A DNA stretch of 64,000 nucleotides from Sphagnum compactum (GCA_965153455.1 OZ234501.1:7378001-7442000), one strand, 5' to 3'; counted from the stretch's first letter, positions 22,108 to 33,560 are shown. Notes: generated from the sequence alone by a model not told the origin. Translations and numbers: made by a program.

Positions 22108-23049
22108 ATGAATTCCGACGAGCGTGACATAAGCCTCTTCGAGACGAGTGGGCAGCTACGACAGCAACAGCCTTGGCAATCGCTAGAGCCATACTTTCGG
22201 GAAAACTGGAGTCGGCAGCGTGATCTGGGTGTCGGTCAAAGTATTGGCGCCGAATACAACATTCACAAGCCCAACGATGGTATTGCGCACATCCACATCT
22301 TGCTGGACGCTACTGGATCAACCCAAATTTCCTGTCCAGGTGCAGAAGGCACCGAGGTGTGGGAGCAGCTGCTCAAACAGTTCGAGAAGCTCGTGAGGGA
22401 GTCCCTGGACCCCGGGGACGTGGTTTACATCTGGGCATTCAACAGAACGACGACTTTGCTGTGCAAGTTTGAAGCCAAAGACTTAGATTCCAAATCTAAT
22501 TCCATCCGACGGCAGTACAAGAAATGTCTGCATGGCGAAGGCAGCGGCGAAACTTGCCTGGACGACGCGGTGGTGGAAGCCCTGAATTTTCAGATAGGAG
22601 AGGAAAAGAATCGGTCTACTGTCAACGCGGATTGCTTCCTGGTACCCTTCACCGACGGCAGGGACAACAACAGCAAGACGAGTCTGAAAACCATGATGCT
22701 ACAGATCATGGTCGCGCCAATCAAGAGGCTTCACATCATATTCGTCACGGCTAATCTTCCACAAAACTCGCCGCTAAAAGAAGAGCTGCAAGCGGCGATT
22801 AAAGTGAAGGCATTGATCGAATACGAGAAAAGCAAGGCCGAAGACATGAGCCGGGCGTTCGACGATCTCCGCGCCCAAATCAAGGCGATTCTCACAGTCA
22901 CAGTCTCGCTCGATCACGGCAGGGTCGTACAATCGATCACGAATGTGGAATACGGTTCCTCTGTAAGCGAAGTTGCGGAGAAAACGAGCAAAACCGTGTA
23001 CGGAATAGGTGAATTCCGTGACGTCTTCAACCAACTGCGTTTGGGCTGA
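22108..23049 (+). CDS. von Willebrand factor A domain protein, single exon
   Basis: The 313-residue ORF starts with ATG and is clearly richer in G+C than its flanks, with ordinary codon use and no stop. A vWA fold is supported by HIHILLDATGS (residues 62-71), giving the first MIDAS element D67-x-T69-x-S71. The second metal ligand is T149 in GEGSGETCLDD, and the third is D183 in LVPFTDGRDN, so the metal site looks complete. Alternating hydrophobic strands follow (VVYIWAFN, RLHIIFVTAN). After residue 225 comes a charged helical stretch and a terminal segment, GEFRDVFNQLRLG. There is no signal peptide or membrane segment, so a cytosolic or nuclear protein is likely. vWA proteins bind partners through Mg2+; the partner here is unknown. 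Intronless structure could reflect an ancestral single-exon gene, a retrocopy or lateral transfer. A shorter ORF in another frame is a shadow. Confidence 0.85.
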   Translation: MNSDERDISLFETSGQLRQQQPWQSLEPYFRENWSRQRDLGVGQSIGAEYNIHKPNDGIAHIHILLDATGSTQISCPGAEGTEVWEQLLKQFEKLVRESLDPGDVVYIWAFNRTTTLLCKFEAKDLDSKSNSIRRQYKKCLHGEGSGETCLDDAVVEALNFQIGEEKNRSTVNADCFLVPFTDGRDNNSKTSLKTMMLQIMVAPIKRLHIIFVTANLPQNSPLKEELQAAIKVKALIEYEKSKAEDMSRAFDDLRAQIKAILTVTVSLDHGRVVQSITNVEYGSSVSEVAEKTSKTVYGIGEFRDVFNQLRLG

Positions 23050-23640
23050 GCGCAGTTGTGGTGGGGACGGTAGTTTGGTGGGGGCTGCTAAACGGCCGTC
23101 TTTTTCTGGAAACTTTTGGATCCAAACCTTTTCAAAGAAAGGAAAAATCGACCGTTTATTCCCACCCTGTTGAACCAGCCCTTTTTTTCACTGTCGAAAT
23201 TTCGTCTTAAAAAAATCCAATAAATCAATTGATTGGGAGAGGGTGTCAATTGCCAAAATCTTTTCAACTTTCAATCGGCAACATATTTCTCAACTTAGCC
23301 ATATTTCTATATTTGGTTCTCAGTGTGTAGCCATAAATATAGCCAGATTGAATTGCTTTCTGAGTTTTTATTTCCCTAATTTTTTTCCCTCGTGTTCTTG
23401 TTTTGCGTTATGTTACCTACGTCTTGTGTCTACCTTGTTCTCAAGCTACCTCTTGTCACTACGGAAGGATTTGTACACTCCAGTCCTTATTTATAATGAC
23501 TGAGTTTATGGTTGTTTCCATTCCATGTTTTGTTTGTGATTCTCTTTCAATAAAAGTTGCAGTTGCTTTGTGTTTAGCCTTGTGCTCTTGGCTCAAGAGT
23601 GAGCTTGTTACCCAACTAATTTCTCCTTAAAAAATCATTT
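23050..23640 (+). other. Likely 3' UTR and downstream region of the vWA gene
   Basis: AATAAA occurs at 23219-23224 (about 170 bp after the stop) and again at 23549-23554. Both are possible polyadenylation signals. GC content falls back to the local background within this stretch. Confidence 0.4.
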
Positions 23641-24399
23641 AAAAATTTTAGTTGAATTTTCAATGATAAAAATATCTAAAACTTCCATATATCTCACACC
23701 TTAGGTCTACAAATTACAAAATCACCTCTATAAAATCCTACTTAACAAAACCAAAGTTGCGCCCCAATTTCTCTAAAAGATTTCTGATTTTATTTTATTA
23801 TATTTTCAATGACAGAATTGTTCAATATTCGATAACTCTTGGACGCGAGGTATAAACATTAGGAAATATTGTTAGTACATCGTTATTCATTGAGGGCTTT
23901 TTAATGTTACCAAGTGTGTGGTACATGGCATCGTGGTTTGGGAGATCTCCACATGACAAACAAAACAAACAAGTTACCTTCAACTTTAGTAAATGGATGT
24001 GGAAAGCTAGTGTTGGATTATGAAAGTGTTAATGAAGCATTTTTTTCTTCTTTGCATCATTGTTTGCTCCTTATTGTCTAGATTAGGAAGGATCAAAAGA
24101 GCAAATTGAATTGTCATTGTGTAAGGGAAAGCCTTTGTGATGGCATAAATGAAATATTTACACCCATCCATATGAGGGTATTTCAAATGAATTGATTGTA
24201 TGTACTCTAGCCTTCATAAATGGTTATAAGTAAAATGAGCTGCAATCATTTCCACCACTGATATTTGAGAACCTCAATGCAAGTATTATTAATTTTTTTC
24301 AATTTTGTGTTAAAGGGAGCCCAATTTGGATATGATTATGGTTTTGTAATACCCACATCACATGGACCTTGTACCACGTAATGCAATACCCAATCATTC
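23641..24399. other. AT-rich intergenic DNA
   Basis: No gene seen. It grades into the 104-bp array at its right end through a degenerate partial copy near 24340-24400. Confidence 0.5.
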
Positions 24400-25160
24400 C
24401 TAGGATTGGAATTTTTTATTATTTCATAGTACTTGCACAATACAATAAATACATTAAAATCAACATCATGTAAAAATGTAGCACCCTCATCATGGTTTAA
24501 GGTCTAGGATTGTAATCTTTTGTTGCCTCGCAATACTTGCACAATAGAGTATGTACATTAGAGTTAACATTAGACAAAAAGGTAATACTTTCATCGTAGT
24601 TTGACATTCAAGATTTTAATCTTCTATTACTTTGCAATACTTGCACAACAAATTATATACACTATAACTAACATCATACAAAAAAACAATACCCTCATCA
24701 CGTTGTGACATTCATGAATGTAATCTTTTGTTGCTTTGTAATACTTGCACATCAAAGTATGTACACTACAACTAACATCACCTAGAAATGCATTACTTTC
24801 ATCGGGGTTTGACATTTAAGGTTCTTATTTTTTGTTGCTTCGCAATATTTGCTCAACAGAGTATATACACTAGAACTAACATCATATAAAAAAACAATAC
24901 CTTCATCGAGGTTTAACATTTAAGATTTTAATAGTCTATTGTTTTGCAATATTTGCACAATAGAATATGTACAGTAGAACTAACATCATATAGAAAAGCA
25001 ATATTTTCATCGTAGTTTAACATTCAGGATTCTTATCTTTTTTTGCGTCACAATATTTGCACAACATAGTATGTACACTAGAACTAACATCATACAAAAA
25101 ATGCATTACCTTCATCAAGGTTTTACAAAAATTTTAGTGCCTAGCAATACTCACATTATA
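24400..25160. repeat. 104-bp tandem array with exact periodicity
   Basis: The core (C)AATAYTTGCAC recurs with its ATTTGC/ACTTGC word at 24431, 24535, 24639, 24743, 24847, 24951 and 25055: seven positions exactly 104 bp apart. Units also share ACTAGAACTAACATCAT and CATCGWGGTTT. The spacing is invariant although the bases have diverged by perhaps a fifth. The core again resembles GCAATACTTGCA. Confidence 0.9.
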
Positions 25161-25497
25161 TGCGCCATATACCATAATTAAACTTATTGAGATCAACATT
25201 ACCCGTTTGGCATAATGAAAGGTCTCCTTTTGTTGGTATGCAATACTCCCATGTGTCGCTGCTTTGTATGTTTATTGTTTTTTTTAATGTTAATTACTTT
25301 TATCAAGGAATTACATAAAAACTAGAATGTATGTTTATTTGTAGTGATCTTATGTGGGTTTTGTGAATATTATTAGGATGAAAAATAATTTGTTGTTATT
25401 ATTTTGCAAATCATCTTTTTTATACTGATTTTGAAAATGGATTTCGAAAATTGGTGTAATAGTGGTTGCTTCAACTTTGCCTTTCACATTGAAACAA

Positions 25498-27767
25498 TTA
25501 ATCCATAGACAAATGCATGGAATAAAATTTGTTACATTGGTGCTCTGTACAAGTACCATAAAACCTAAAAGATTTTCGAATCTGGGTAGATGAATTTTTG
25601 AACTCATCATTGTGGACACCATCAAAAGAAAAAGGGCCATTGCCATCTATGTTTAGAAGGCCATCAATGTCTACAACACCCACCCCATCAATCGTATTTT
25701 CATCGTAACCTTCATCTTTTGAAAAAACATTATGCACTTGCAAATATCTCAAATATACAAACATGGCTTTCAACCCACCACAATTGCTCCCATACCATGT
25801 GCCACAATGGTTGATGATATATATCATTGATGGTAAGGTCGGTGCATGCCAAGAGAATAATAACTTGGTGCTTGCACAATTCCCACGCAACGCCCACTTA
25901 TATGTGCAGGATGCATATTCAATGAAAGGAAAGTTTAGATTGTATATGACATTGAGATGGGTTTGGCTCTTCACGTTCCAATCATTAACATTGTCCTCAC
26001 TTTCCAAAGTAGGTTGAATGACATCAATGTGTGCGATCAACCTTGTTTTGTACACATTTGCTGCCACAAGTCATTGGACAACCTTGTTTTTTATGAACTC
26101 ACATTTCTTCATCTTTGCTTGGTGCATGTAGTGTTGTGCCATAATCGTAATGAACCTCCACGCCAACCAATCAATGCGATGTCCTTTGAAGCCTTTTATA
26201 TCAAAAGAGAATCAATGCTTCAATCCCCCATGGTAAGATTCTATGTTAGCTTGTGTATCTTGATTGGAGTGTGGCACTTAACGAAAGCCAACCATCCACG
26301 AATCTACACTAACATGCACATTACACATGAAAGTTAATGTTTTAATTTCATAAGTGTCAAAATTACCTTAAAATATTGGGTTGGAAATGAATTAATTACA
26401 TACCAAGTCGGCAATAGTAAACCCAAAAATATCAAGTCCATGTATCATTGGGTTTTGGTTATTAAACATTCCATCATTTTCTCTCTCCCATGTGCTTTGA
26501 ACAATTCAACAATTTCCTTTAGGTTGATGAACATGAAATCACCAAAGTGAAAGCAATTGAGTATTACAACCCTTATTTCCACATATTTTATTTTTTCCGT
26601 AGACCATAAGCACCATGTTTTCAACACATGCCAAACACAAAGAAATATTGGGACATGATTTAGGCTCCACCCAATCTTGGAATGCATTAAAAAAATCACT
26701 TGAAAAATGAATTTTCAAACATAATGGGAAATAATATGCAACCTTATGTAAACCCCAGTTGTTGAAAATGTTAAAAAATATGAAGGTAAAATAGAACCCA
26801 TTGTAATGTCATAGTTTTTGCAGGGCATCATCACAATAAAACATGAAGGTTTCCACTTGAACATGTTTGCCACAAGCTTCACTTGTAATGGAATTAACCA
26901 TTGGACACCAAATTTTTACAAATTTGTTGGTTCATGATGACTTAAGCAATTGGCACCCCAGTGTGATGAAGATCAAATACCATCAATGTGAATAGATGGT
27001 AGTTCATGTCATTGGTGCCAAATGTGGTATGCATAAAAATAACCCCATTATGACCAAATTGGAAAATGGCTCGGAATTATGTAGGTGTCCAAATCCCTAT
27101 GGTGAAAGACATTTGGATCCCATTCACCTCACATGCATTTTAGAAGTAAAAGACATCGTCAGGGTGAGCACATACCCATGATTGAATAGAAATTTCCAAG
27201 TTCCAGTGTAGGTGCCAATTACCTTTCTTATGTTTCTGATCAAAGTAGGCAATGATTTATAATCTTAAGACATTGTGACAAGATTTTGGTACACCTTAAA
27301 AAAATTTGAACCCAAAACTAGAACACCACATTTGTCAATAGAAGGATGTTCTTACATTCCTTTGTTGATTCGACATTTAGCACTAGTTTGAACATCTTTT
27401 CAAATTTGTGCAAAAAATGTACAAATATTCATATGATTAATAAATGCAATTCATAATGGAACATTAGCATGACTTGAAGGTTTTCATTAAATACCTTATA
27501 TTCCTTAATATGTCAAATAAACGCATTTAGATTTGGAAGCAGTCTCTCATACACATCCCATATTTGACGTGCGTGTGCAAGGTTCTCCTTATAAGAAGGC
27601 TTCATGCTCAACGCACAATCCTTGTTATTTAGTACCTTTGAAAGGTTGCAAATCTTCACAAAGTTTGTGTCCCAAACAATGACGATTTGAAATTTGGTGT
27701 AAAACTTTCGAACATGGTGTGTGATATTGTTGTCTCCAACGAATTCATGTTCACAAATAAATGACAT
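25498..27767 (-). pseudogene. MULE transposase, second and longer decayed copy
   Basis: An N-terminal part starts at 27767 (CEHEFVGDNNITHHVRKFYT). The middle catalytic region is fragmented by stops and frameshifts, but NHVPIFLCVWHVLKTW and FKAHGREKMMECLITK near 26450-26700 are typical of MULE transposases before the SWIM finger. An intron matches the one in the first copy: a donor G/GTATGT near 26400 and an acceptor GTGTAG near 26310. After it come SWMVGFR, HSNQDTQANIESYHGGLK and the SWIM finger at about 25890, damaged here to CTYKWALRG with the later Cys/His lost. NHCGTWYGSNCGGL and the VDIDGLLNIDG tail align with the copy at 2287. Clearly inactive. Confidence 0.75.
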
Positions 27768-27899
27768 TTTCTTTCATTAGTAAATGAAAAACTATGATTG
27801 AAAATATTGTAATTCTATTTGAAAATGAATTTAAAAGATGAAAAGTAGGATATAATGGAAATGCACCTTTGTTCTAACAATTGTGTGTTAGCTTCTAAC

Positions 27900-28290
27900 A
27901 ATCAAAAAATGATAGTTTTGAAACGCCTGGTGGCCACCAAATGTTTGTTAGCTCTTGCGCCAAAACACCTAATGGCCACTAGGTGTTTGATATTGTTTAC
28001 ACCAAAATGCTTAGTGGTTGTTAAGTGTTTGGCACCATTTGCACGAAAACACCTAATGGAGATCAAGTGTTTGGCACCGCTCGTGCTTGAATGTTTGGTG
28101 ACTGCCATGCATTTGGCAATGTTTATGCCAAAACGCTTGGTGGCCACCAGGTGTTTTCCAACATTTGCACCAAAATGCCTAGTGGTTGTTAAATATTTGG
28201 CATCGCTTGTGCCAAAACACCTAGTTGTCGTCAGGCATTTGGCAATGCTCACACTAGAATGCATGTGGCCACTAAGCATTTTGTAATACT
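27900..28290. repeat. 42-bp tandem array of palindromic units
   Basis: About nine units of 42 bp. Each holds an imperfect palindrome such as AAACACCTAATGG-CCACTAGGTGTTT (27963-27988). Overlapping ORFs of 143 and 125 codons on opposite strands arise because 42 is divisible by three. The same palindrome occurs in the array at 51030-51390. Confidence 0.85.
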
Positions 28291-28479
28291 TGTAACATTT
28301 CCTAACATTTCAATGCTAGGCATTTCACAACGTTTATGGCTTGAAATGTTATTGTAAGTAAAAATTATGAATGATTTACAATGGTTTGAAATGCCATGTT
28401 GATTGTGGAATGTGTTTGTGGAATGATTAGAAGAAATTTGTAAGAATAAGAAGAGGGGATTAGTATTTAACAAATTGAC

Positions 28480-29040
28480 ATGCACACATTCACATAGACA
28501 CATTCACATGTATAAAAATATAAACGCATAAACATGCACACACACATTTACATTGGTAAATGCACAACAATTGACACATAAACAGACCCATATAAAATCA
28601 CATACACACACATGTACATACAAATAAACATAGAGACACACAAATGCAATCATAAACACATATATAAAATGACAACAACACAAATGTAATCACAAACACA
28701 TACATAAAATGACAAGCACACAAATAAAATCACAAACACACATTGAATCATAAACACACATAAATAGTCATGGACGAATAGATAATAACAAACACAAACA
28801 CAAATATTGATAAACAGAAAATCACAAGCACACACACTAGTATAGACACACACATACACATTCAAACACACATGCACATAGGAACATTCAATCACACACA
28901 CACAAATGCACATAAAATCATAGAAATTTACACATACACATAAACATACTAGCACATAATGACATAGTCCTACATGGATAGAGAGAAGAAACTTGAATGC
29001 ATTGTGAATTGCACAAACACACACACACACATTGAGTACC
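28480..29040. repeat. CA-rich low-complexity region
   Basis: Long stretch of interrupted CACACA, ACACAAA and CATAAA words, with units like CACAAACACATACATAAAATGA repeating near 28670-28750. The opposite strand gives Cys/Val-rich ORFs that are artefacts. A TG-rich counterpart lies at 63380-63610. Confidence 0.75.
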
Positions 29041-29552
29041 ATAGGCAAAGTGCTTTTACAATAACAAGTTCCTATTTACATTTCATGATGTAGTTGGCTA
29101 GTGGAACAAAAACTTGGAATGAACAAAAATAAAATCCCAAGCTTCATTTATATAAGTACTTACTTTTAGCATTGAAAGTGAAGAAAAAATTTACTAGATC
29201 GAAAGGCCAATTGAAGGCAAAAAATTGGAATGCACATTGGATAAAACCAAAGTTAAGAATTGATACTTGTATATAATGATTAAGATGTACATTCACAATC
29301 ACATCAAGAAGTTCATTCACAAGTTCATTGAAATTTGAGAGGAAAGAAATATTTCTATGATAAATACTTACTTTTGACATCAAAAGTAGGGACTCATATA
29401 CATTGATGGACAATTTTTTTGATTGCCAAGCTAGTGCCTTCAAGTTAAGGACGTGACATGTATTGTTGCAAGGAGATTAGGAAGTACTTTTGATATTGAA
29501 AGTTCATAATTGGTTCTATTGAAGACCTACAAACTTGAATGATCATCATTGG
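29041..29552. other. Intergenic DNA with hairpin motif variants
   Basis: No gene. Variants of the TACTTTTGRCAT-AAAGTA hairpin lie near 29160, 29368-29390 and 29484, as at the left end of the window. Confidence 0.45.
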
Positions 29553-29555
29553 TTT

Positions 29556-32169
29556 CACTAGTAGAAAATGGCCATTTTGCGACTGGTCCATGCGACTAAT
29601 TTTTAGTTGCAAGCAACATTTGCAACTAAAATCTTAATAGTTGCGTTGGACAAGTCGCATTGACACTAGCCGCAAACGACAACGAATTTTGGATGAAAAA
29701 AAAGTTAACAAAATACGCTTTCATCCTTTGACTAGTCATATACATATTGTCATTTGCAACTAAGATGCGACTTTTTTTATGAACAATGGGAACAAGTTAT
29801 GTGTTGCCACGTGTCCCAACTCCTAATAATTAAAAATATTTTATTATTATTTTGAAATAATCTAAGATGTTTCGTTTTTATGTTTAGATGGTTTAGATTG
29901 TGACACGTGGTGTAATAAAAATTTTCCACGTGGCATATTAATTGAATTTTTCCAAATTAAATTTAAATCAATATTTAGGTATGTAGGTTGCATTAGGTAC
30001 CTACCTACTTACCCATTTAGGTTCAACACCTATCTAGATAGGACTATTTACCTACCTAGGCCAAATACCTACTTAGGTAAGTAGGTAGGTAGGTAAAAAA
30101 GTAGGTAGGCAAGTTAGGGAAGTAGGTAGTTAGGTGTAAGTACATTTTATTTTAGGTCAAGTCATATTTAATGACTCATCCCATATGCCCATTTATTTTA
30201 ATATGTAAGTGTAGGATAAAACACCTTGTTTATATACTTTTCAAGATGCGAATGAAAGCCAAAACATATGGGATAAACTTTTTAGTTGCAAGTCGTTTGT
30301 GACTAAAAATGTTCAGTTGCAAACGATTTACAACTAAAAAATTTATCCCATACGTTTTGGCTATCATTCCCATCCTTGAAAAGTATATAATTAAGTAAAT
30401 TAGTGACACCTAATTAGTTAACTAATTAACTAATAAAATTATTAATTATTTAATGAATAAAATATAGAAAAATAAATTAATAAAATTACTAATTAATTAA
30501 TTAACAACTAAACTAGAAACTAACTAATTCACTTTATAAACTATCCAACTAACTAATTTTTTATAGTAATAATTATCAATATTTTATTATTAATGAATTA
30601 ATTATATTATTAATAAATACTAATTAATTTATTAGTTAGATAAACAGTAATCTTATTTAATTATAATTATATATTAACTGAAATATTCAGTATTTAATTA
30701 TTCATAACTATTAATTATAAATATTGACTACTATGTTTTTTATATCTAATATATTAAAACCTAGCCTAGGCTAACTATTTTATTATAATTATTCCCATTA
30801 TTATTTTCATTTATATAGTTAATAGAAAAATATAAGTAAATATTTAATAGTAAAAATAACATTAATTCAATTATTATTGTAGCTAGTTGGTAGCCAAGGT
30901 TAACTATTTTATTTTATTATTCATATTATTAATTCACTCATTAAATCTATTTATGAACTATTACAATAAATATTTTATATTTTTAATAAGTATAATTTTC
31001 CTTCAAAAATAATTTCTGCATTTGTATAATAATTTATTAGGTTTCCATTCTTATACAGTAATTATTATAAAATAATAAAAAAAATAAAAATTATATATTA
31101 GTAAATGATTATAGTCATAAACTTATTAATAATTTATAAATATCAACTATAAATTTATAAATACAAAAACTTAAAACTATATAATAATATTTCCTAGTAA
31201 TTATTATATTAATCTAATAATATTTCATAATTGATTACTTCTAATAATAATAACAATATGTAATTTGTCGCTAGCCTAGGTTAGCTATTTTTTATTTTTT
31301 ATTATTATATGTCATTTGTTAGAACCATTATGATTTACTATAACAAAATTTTCATTTTTTTAATAAATAAAAGTTAATTCGTAATAAGTACATTAGTCAT
31401 TTGAAAAGAATTTAATAATAATGTAATATATTAAAATTTTAATAATTATTTCAGTAATTATAGAATTATTTTTCTTATCATTTTAATATCATCATCATCA
31501 TCATCATCATCATTATGATCATTATGTAATAAAATATTACTGTTTTTAAATTTTAGTTAAAGATAATATTGAAATTTAGTTTTTTATTACATGTAATTAA
31601 TATAAATATATAATATAATATTAGTACAAAGAATAATAAATGTCATTTGTAATAATTTTAAGAGGTATAATAAAATGGTTTGGATAAACTTGTAATATGG
31701 GCACAATATATTTAACAAATATCTTATGTACAATTTTGATATACTCAAAATATATACAATTTAATGTAACCATAATATCGAGGCCATTTATGATAATAAT
31801 AATATTTGAATACACATCTAATATGGTTGTTCGTATACATTCAAAACATACATTTATAAATCCTAGTACACCCAATTATATTCTTTAAAATTCACAAAAT
31901 ATACCTTTGTATACTTTTAAGGTTACAACTAAATTGGTCACATTTGCAACTAATGGGACATAAATTGTTCTTCTTGGATGAAAATTAAACTAAATGTTAT
32001 TCACATGGAAGGATGAACACCAAAATAGTTGCAAACTAGTTGCACTGTAGTTGCAAATATGACCAACATAAAAAATAGTTACAAAAATGTCCGAATGTAG
32101 TTGTAAATAACTGATAGTCGCATGTAGTTGCAAAGAGATTGGTTACATTTTGACCAATTTCTACTAGTG
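29556..32169. mobile_element. Non-autonomous CACTA (En/Spm-type) transposon
   Basis: The left terminus CACTAGTAGAAAATGG and the right terminus CCAATTTCTACTAGTG are inverted repeats with one mismatch in 16. TTT lies on both outer sides, fitting the 3-bp target duplication of CACTA elements. Subterminal regions carry many copies of TAGTTGCAA and its complement TTGCAACTA (29600-29650 and 31920-32130), typical of transposase-binding arrays. The 2.6-kb interior is very AT-rich and has no transposase coding. It holds a long inverted repeat at 30231-30389, TAGG/CCTA tracts near 30000-30130 and an (ATC)n microsatellite at 31488-31513. Confidence 0.85.
30231..30389. repeat. 159-bp near-perfect inverted repeat inside the CACTA element
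   Basis: TATATACTTTTCAAG at 30231 is mirrored by CTTGAAAAGTATATA at 30389. Between them are CCAAAACATATGGGATAAA and its near-complement TTTATCCCATACGTTTTGG, then TTAGTTGCAA and TTGCAAACGA. Arms of about 78 bp with few mismatches and almost no loop would form a strong RNA hairpin if transcribed. Confidence 0.75.
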
Positions 32170-32349
32170 TTTTGGGTTGCTTAATTACTTGATAGAGTTA
32201 AATCCAAAGGACATGGAAATGGATTATATAAATGTTTACCATGTGGGGAATGGACTTATCCAAGGTTTAAATTATTGTTGAGGATGATGGGATCCAAAAA
32301 AAACGAGTGTTTTAAATCAAATTGAATTTCATTCAACAAATGCAATTAA

Positions 32350-33560
32350 GTGAAGAGCATGTTCAACCCTTTTGACACACAAAAGGTTGCTTTTTGCAAC
32401 CATTTTGCACAAACTATGTCCAAGAAACTAGGCTTGGGGAACTTGTTAGCCTTTCATGATATAGCAAATTGGTTCCATTATTACAACCACTTCAACTTTT
32501 GTTCACTATTCACACAAAATGTGACCAGTAAATACAAATTTCTAGTCAACATCTTTAGTTCAAAATTCATGTCATAATGATTCTAAACATGCTCTAAAAA
32601 TGCATTTCAAAAGCCCAAGTCACAAACTAGTAGATGTTTTTTAAAAACACTATAATTCTCCTTACACGCTTAATAAATAGTTTTTTCCATGAACTCATGC
32701 ATCCTAGTTGGAGACCAAAGTGAAGGATCAAAATTCTCCTCGTGATAAAACTTGACAACGACATCCGATGTTATGGAAAGCTCATGCTACACAACGCAAT
32801 TATGGAACTTGTCATAAAATTACCACACCCCTGTCCAAACATGCAACCATTAAAGTTGTAGCCTATAGAGTTAAGTTTCTCTGGGTAATACTTGTACCTT
32901 GTACAAATATTCAAAAAAGGCCTCATGTGTGAGTGAATACCAAGTCTTCCTTGACTTGGTCTCACATTTCTTGAAATCATCTACTAGGAAGATTCCTTTG
33001 AATTGATTTAGGGGCATCTTGCCAATGTTTTGGAATAGGAAAAAGTCTTGCACAAAGCTTGGCCAAACATGGTCAGATTTAATAGACCTTCAATAATCCA
33101 AGTCACTTGATTAGAAGTTGTTCCTAGATGGCTGAAACAAAATTGAAATGTTCATATAACAAGGTGAACTTACTTATTAAGATTCATCATTGCCATAAGA
33201 AGTTCACCCAAACCCACATGGTGTCAAGAATAATTGAATCCACTAAAATATGCTAGGTAGGATCATCTCCATGGACCTTATTGATGTATGGAAGCCACAC
33301 CTACAAGCAATGGTTTTCATCCCAAATGAAGAACATTTTTTTCGATAACATTTGGAGATCATGATTCGCCAAAAGAATATCCTCATTTTTGGTTATCTGC
33401 TTTCTAATGTTAATCCCATTTCACCTCATGGTCATGAAAGGATTCCTCGTGGCCTTGCCAATTTGTTGGTGATACATAAAACGCTTTATCACCATCTTGG
33501 TATCCCGCATGGAACGCAAGTTCCATTTTAAAGATGTCAATCCTTTATGTTGGCCTCACA
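32350..33560 (-). pseudogene. Decayed multi-exon gene of unknown family
   Basis: I do not recognise this protein. Coding-like - strand blocks, from right to left, include TKMVIKRFMYHQQIGKATRN (about 33500), NEDILLANHDLQMLSKKMFF and IWDENHCL (about 33360), and LPYINKVHGDDPT and ILVDSIILDTMW (about 33250). They continue with QDFFLFQNIGKMPLNQFKGI, VDDFKKCETKSRKTWYSLTH and FFEYLYKVQVLPRET (33050-32880), then FYDKFHNCVV, HELSITSDVVVKFYHEENFD and SLWSPTRMHEF (about 32700). Stops and shifts separate them. The text reads like one protein and not like random AT-rich sequence. A gap near 33070-33220 may be an intron. Presence in a transposon-rich setting suggests a repeat-borne protein. Confidence 0.5.

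Noticed and set aside
22524-23034. ORFs overlapping the vWA gene in other frames (22524-22754 +, 22774-23034 -)
   Set aside because: Shadows of the high-GC coding frame, without any domain of their own.
27855-28286. 143- and 125-residue ORFs on opposite strands
   Set aside because: They translate the 42-bp palindromic array. A palindrome of length divisible by three gives open frames on both strands.
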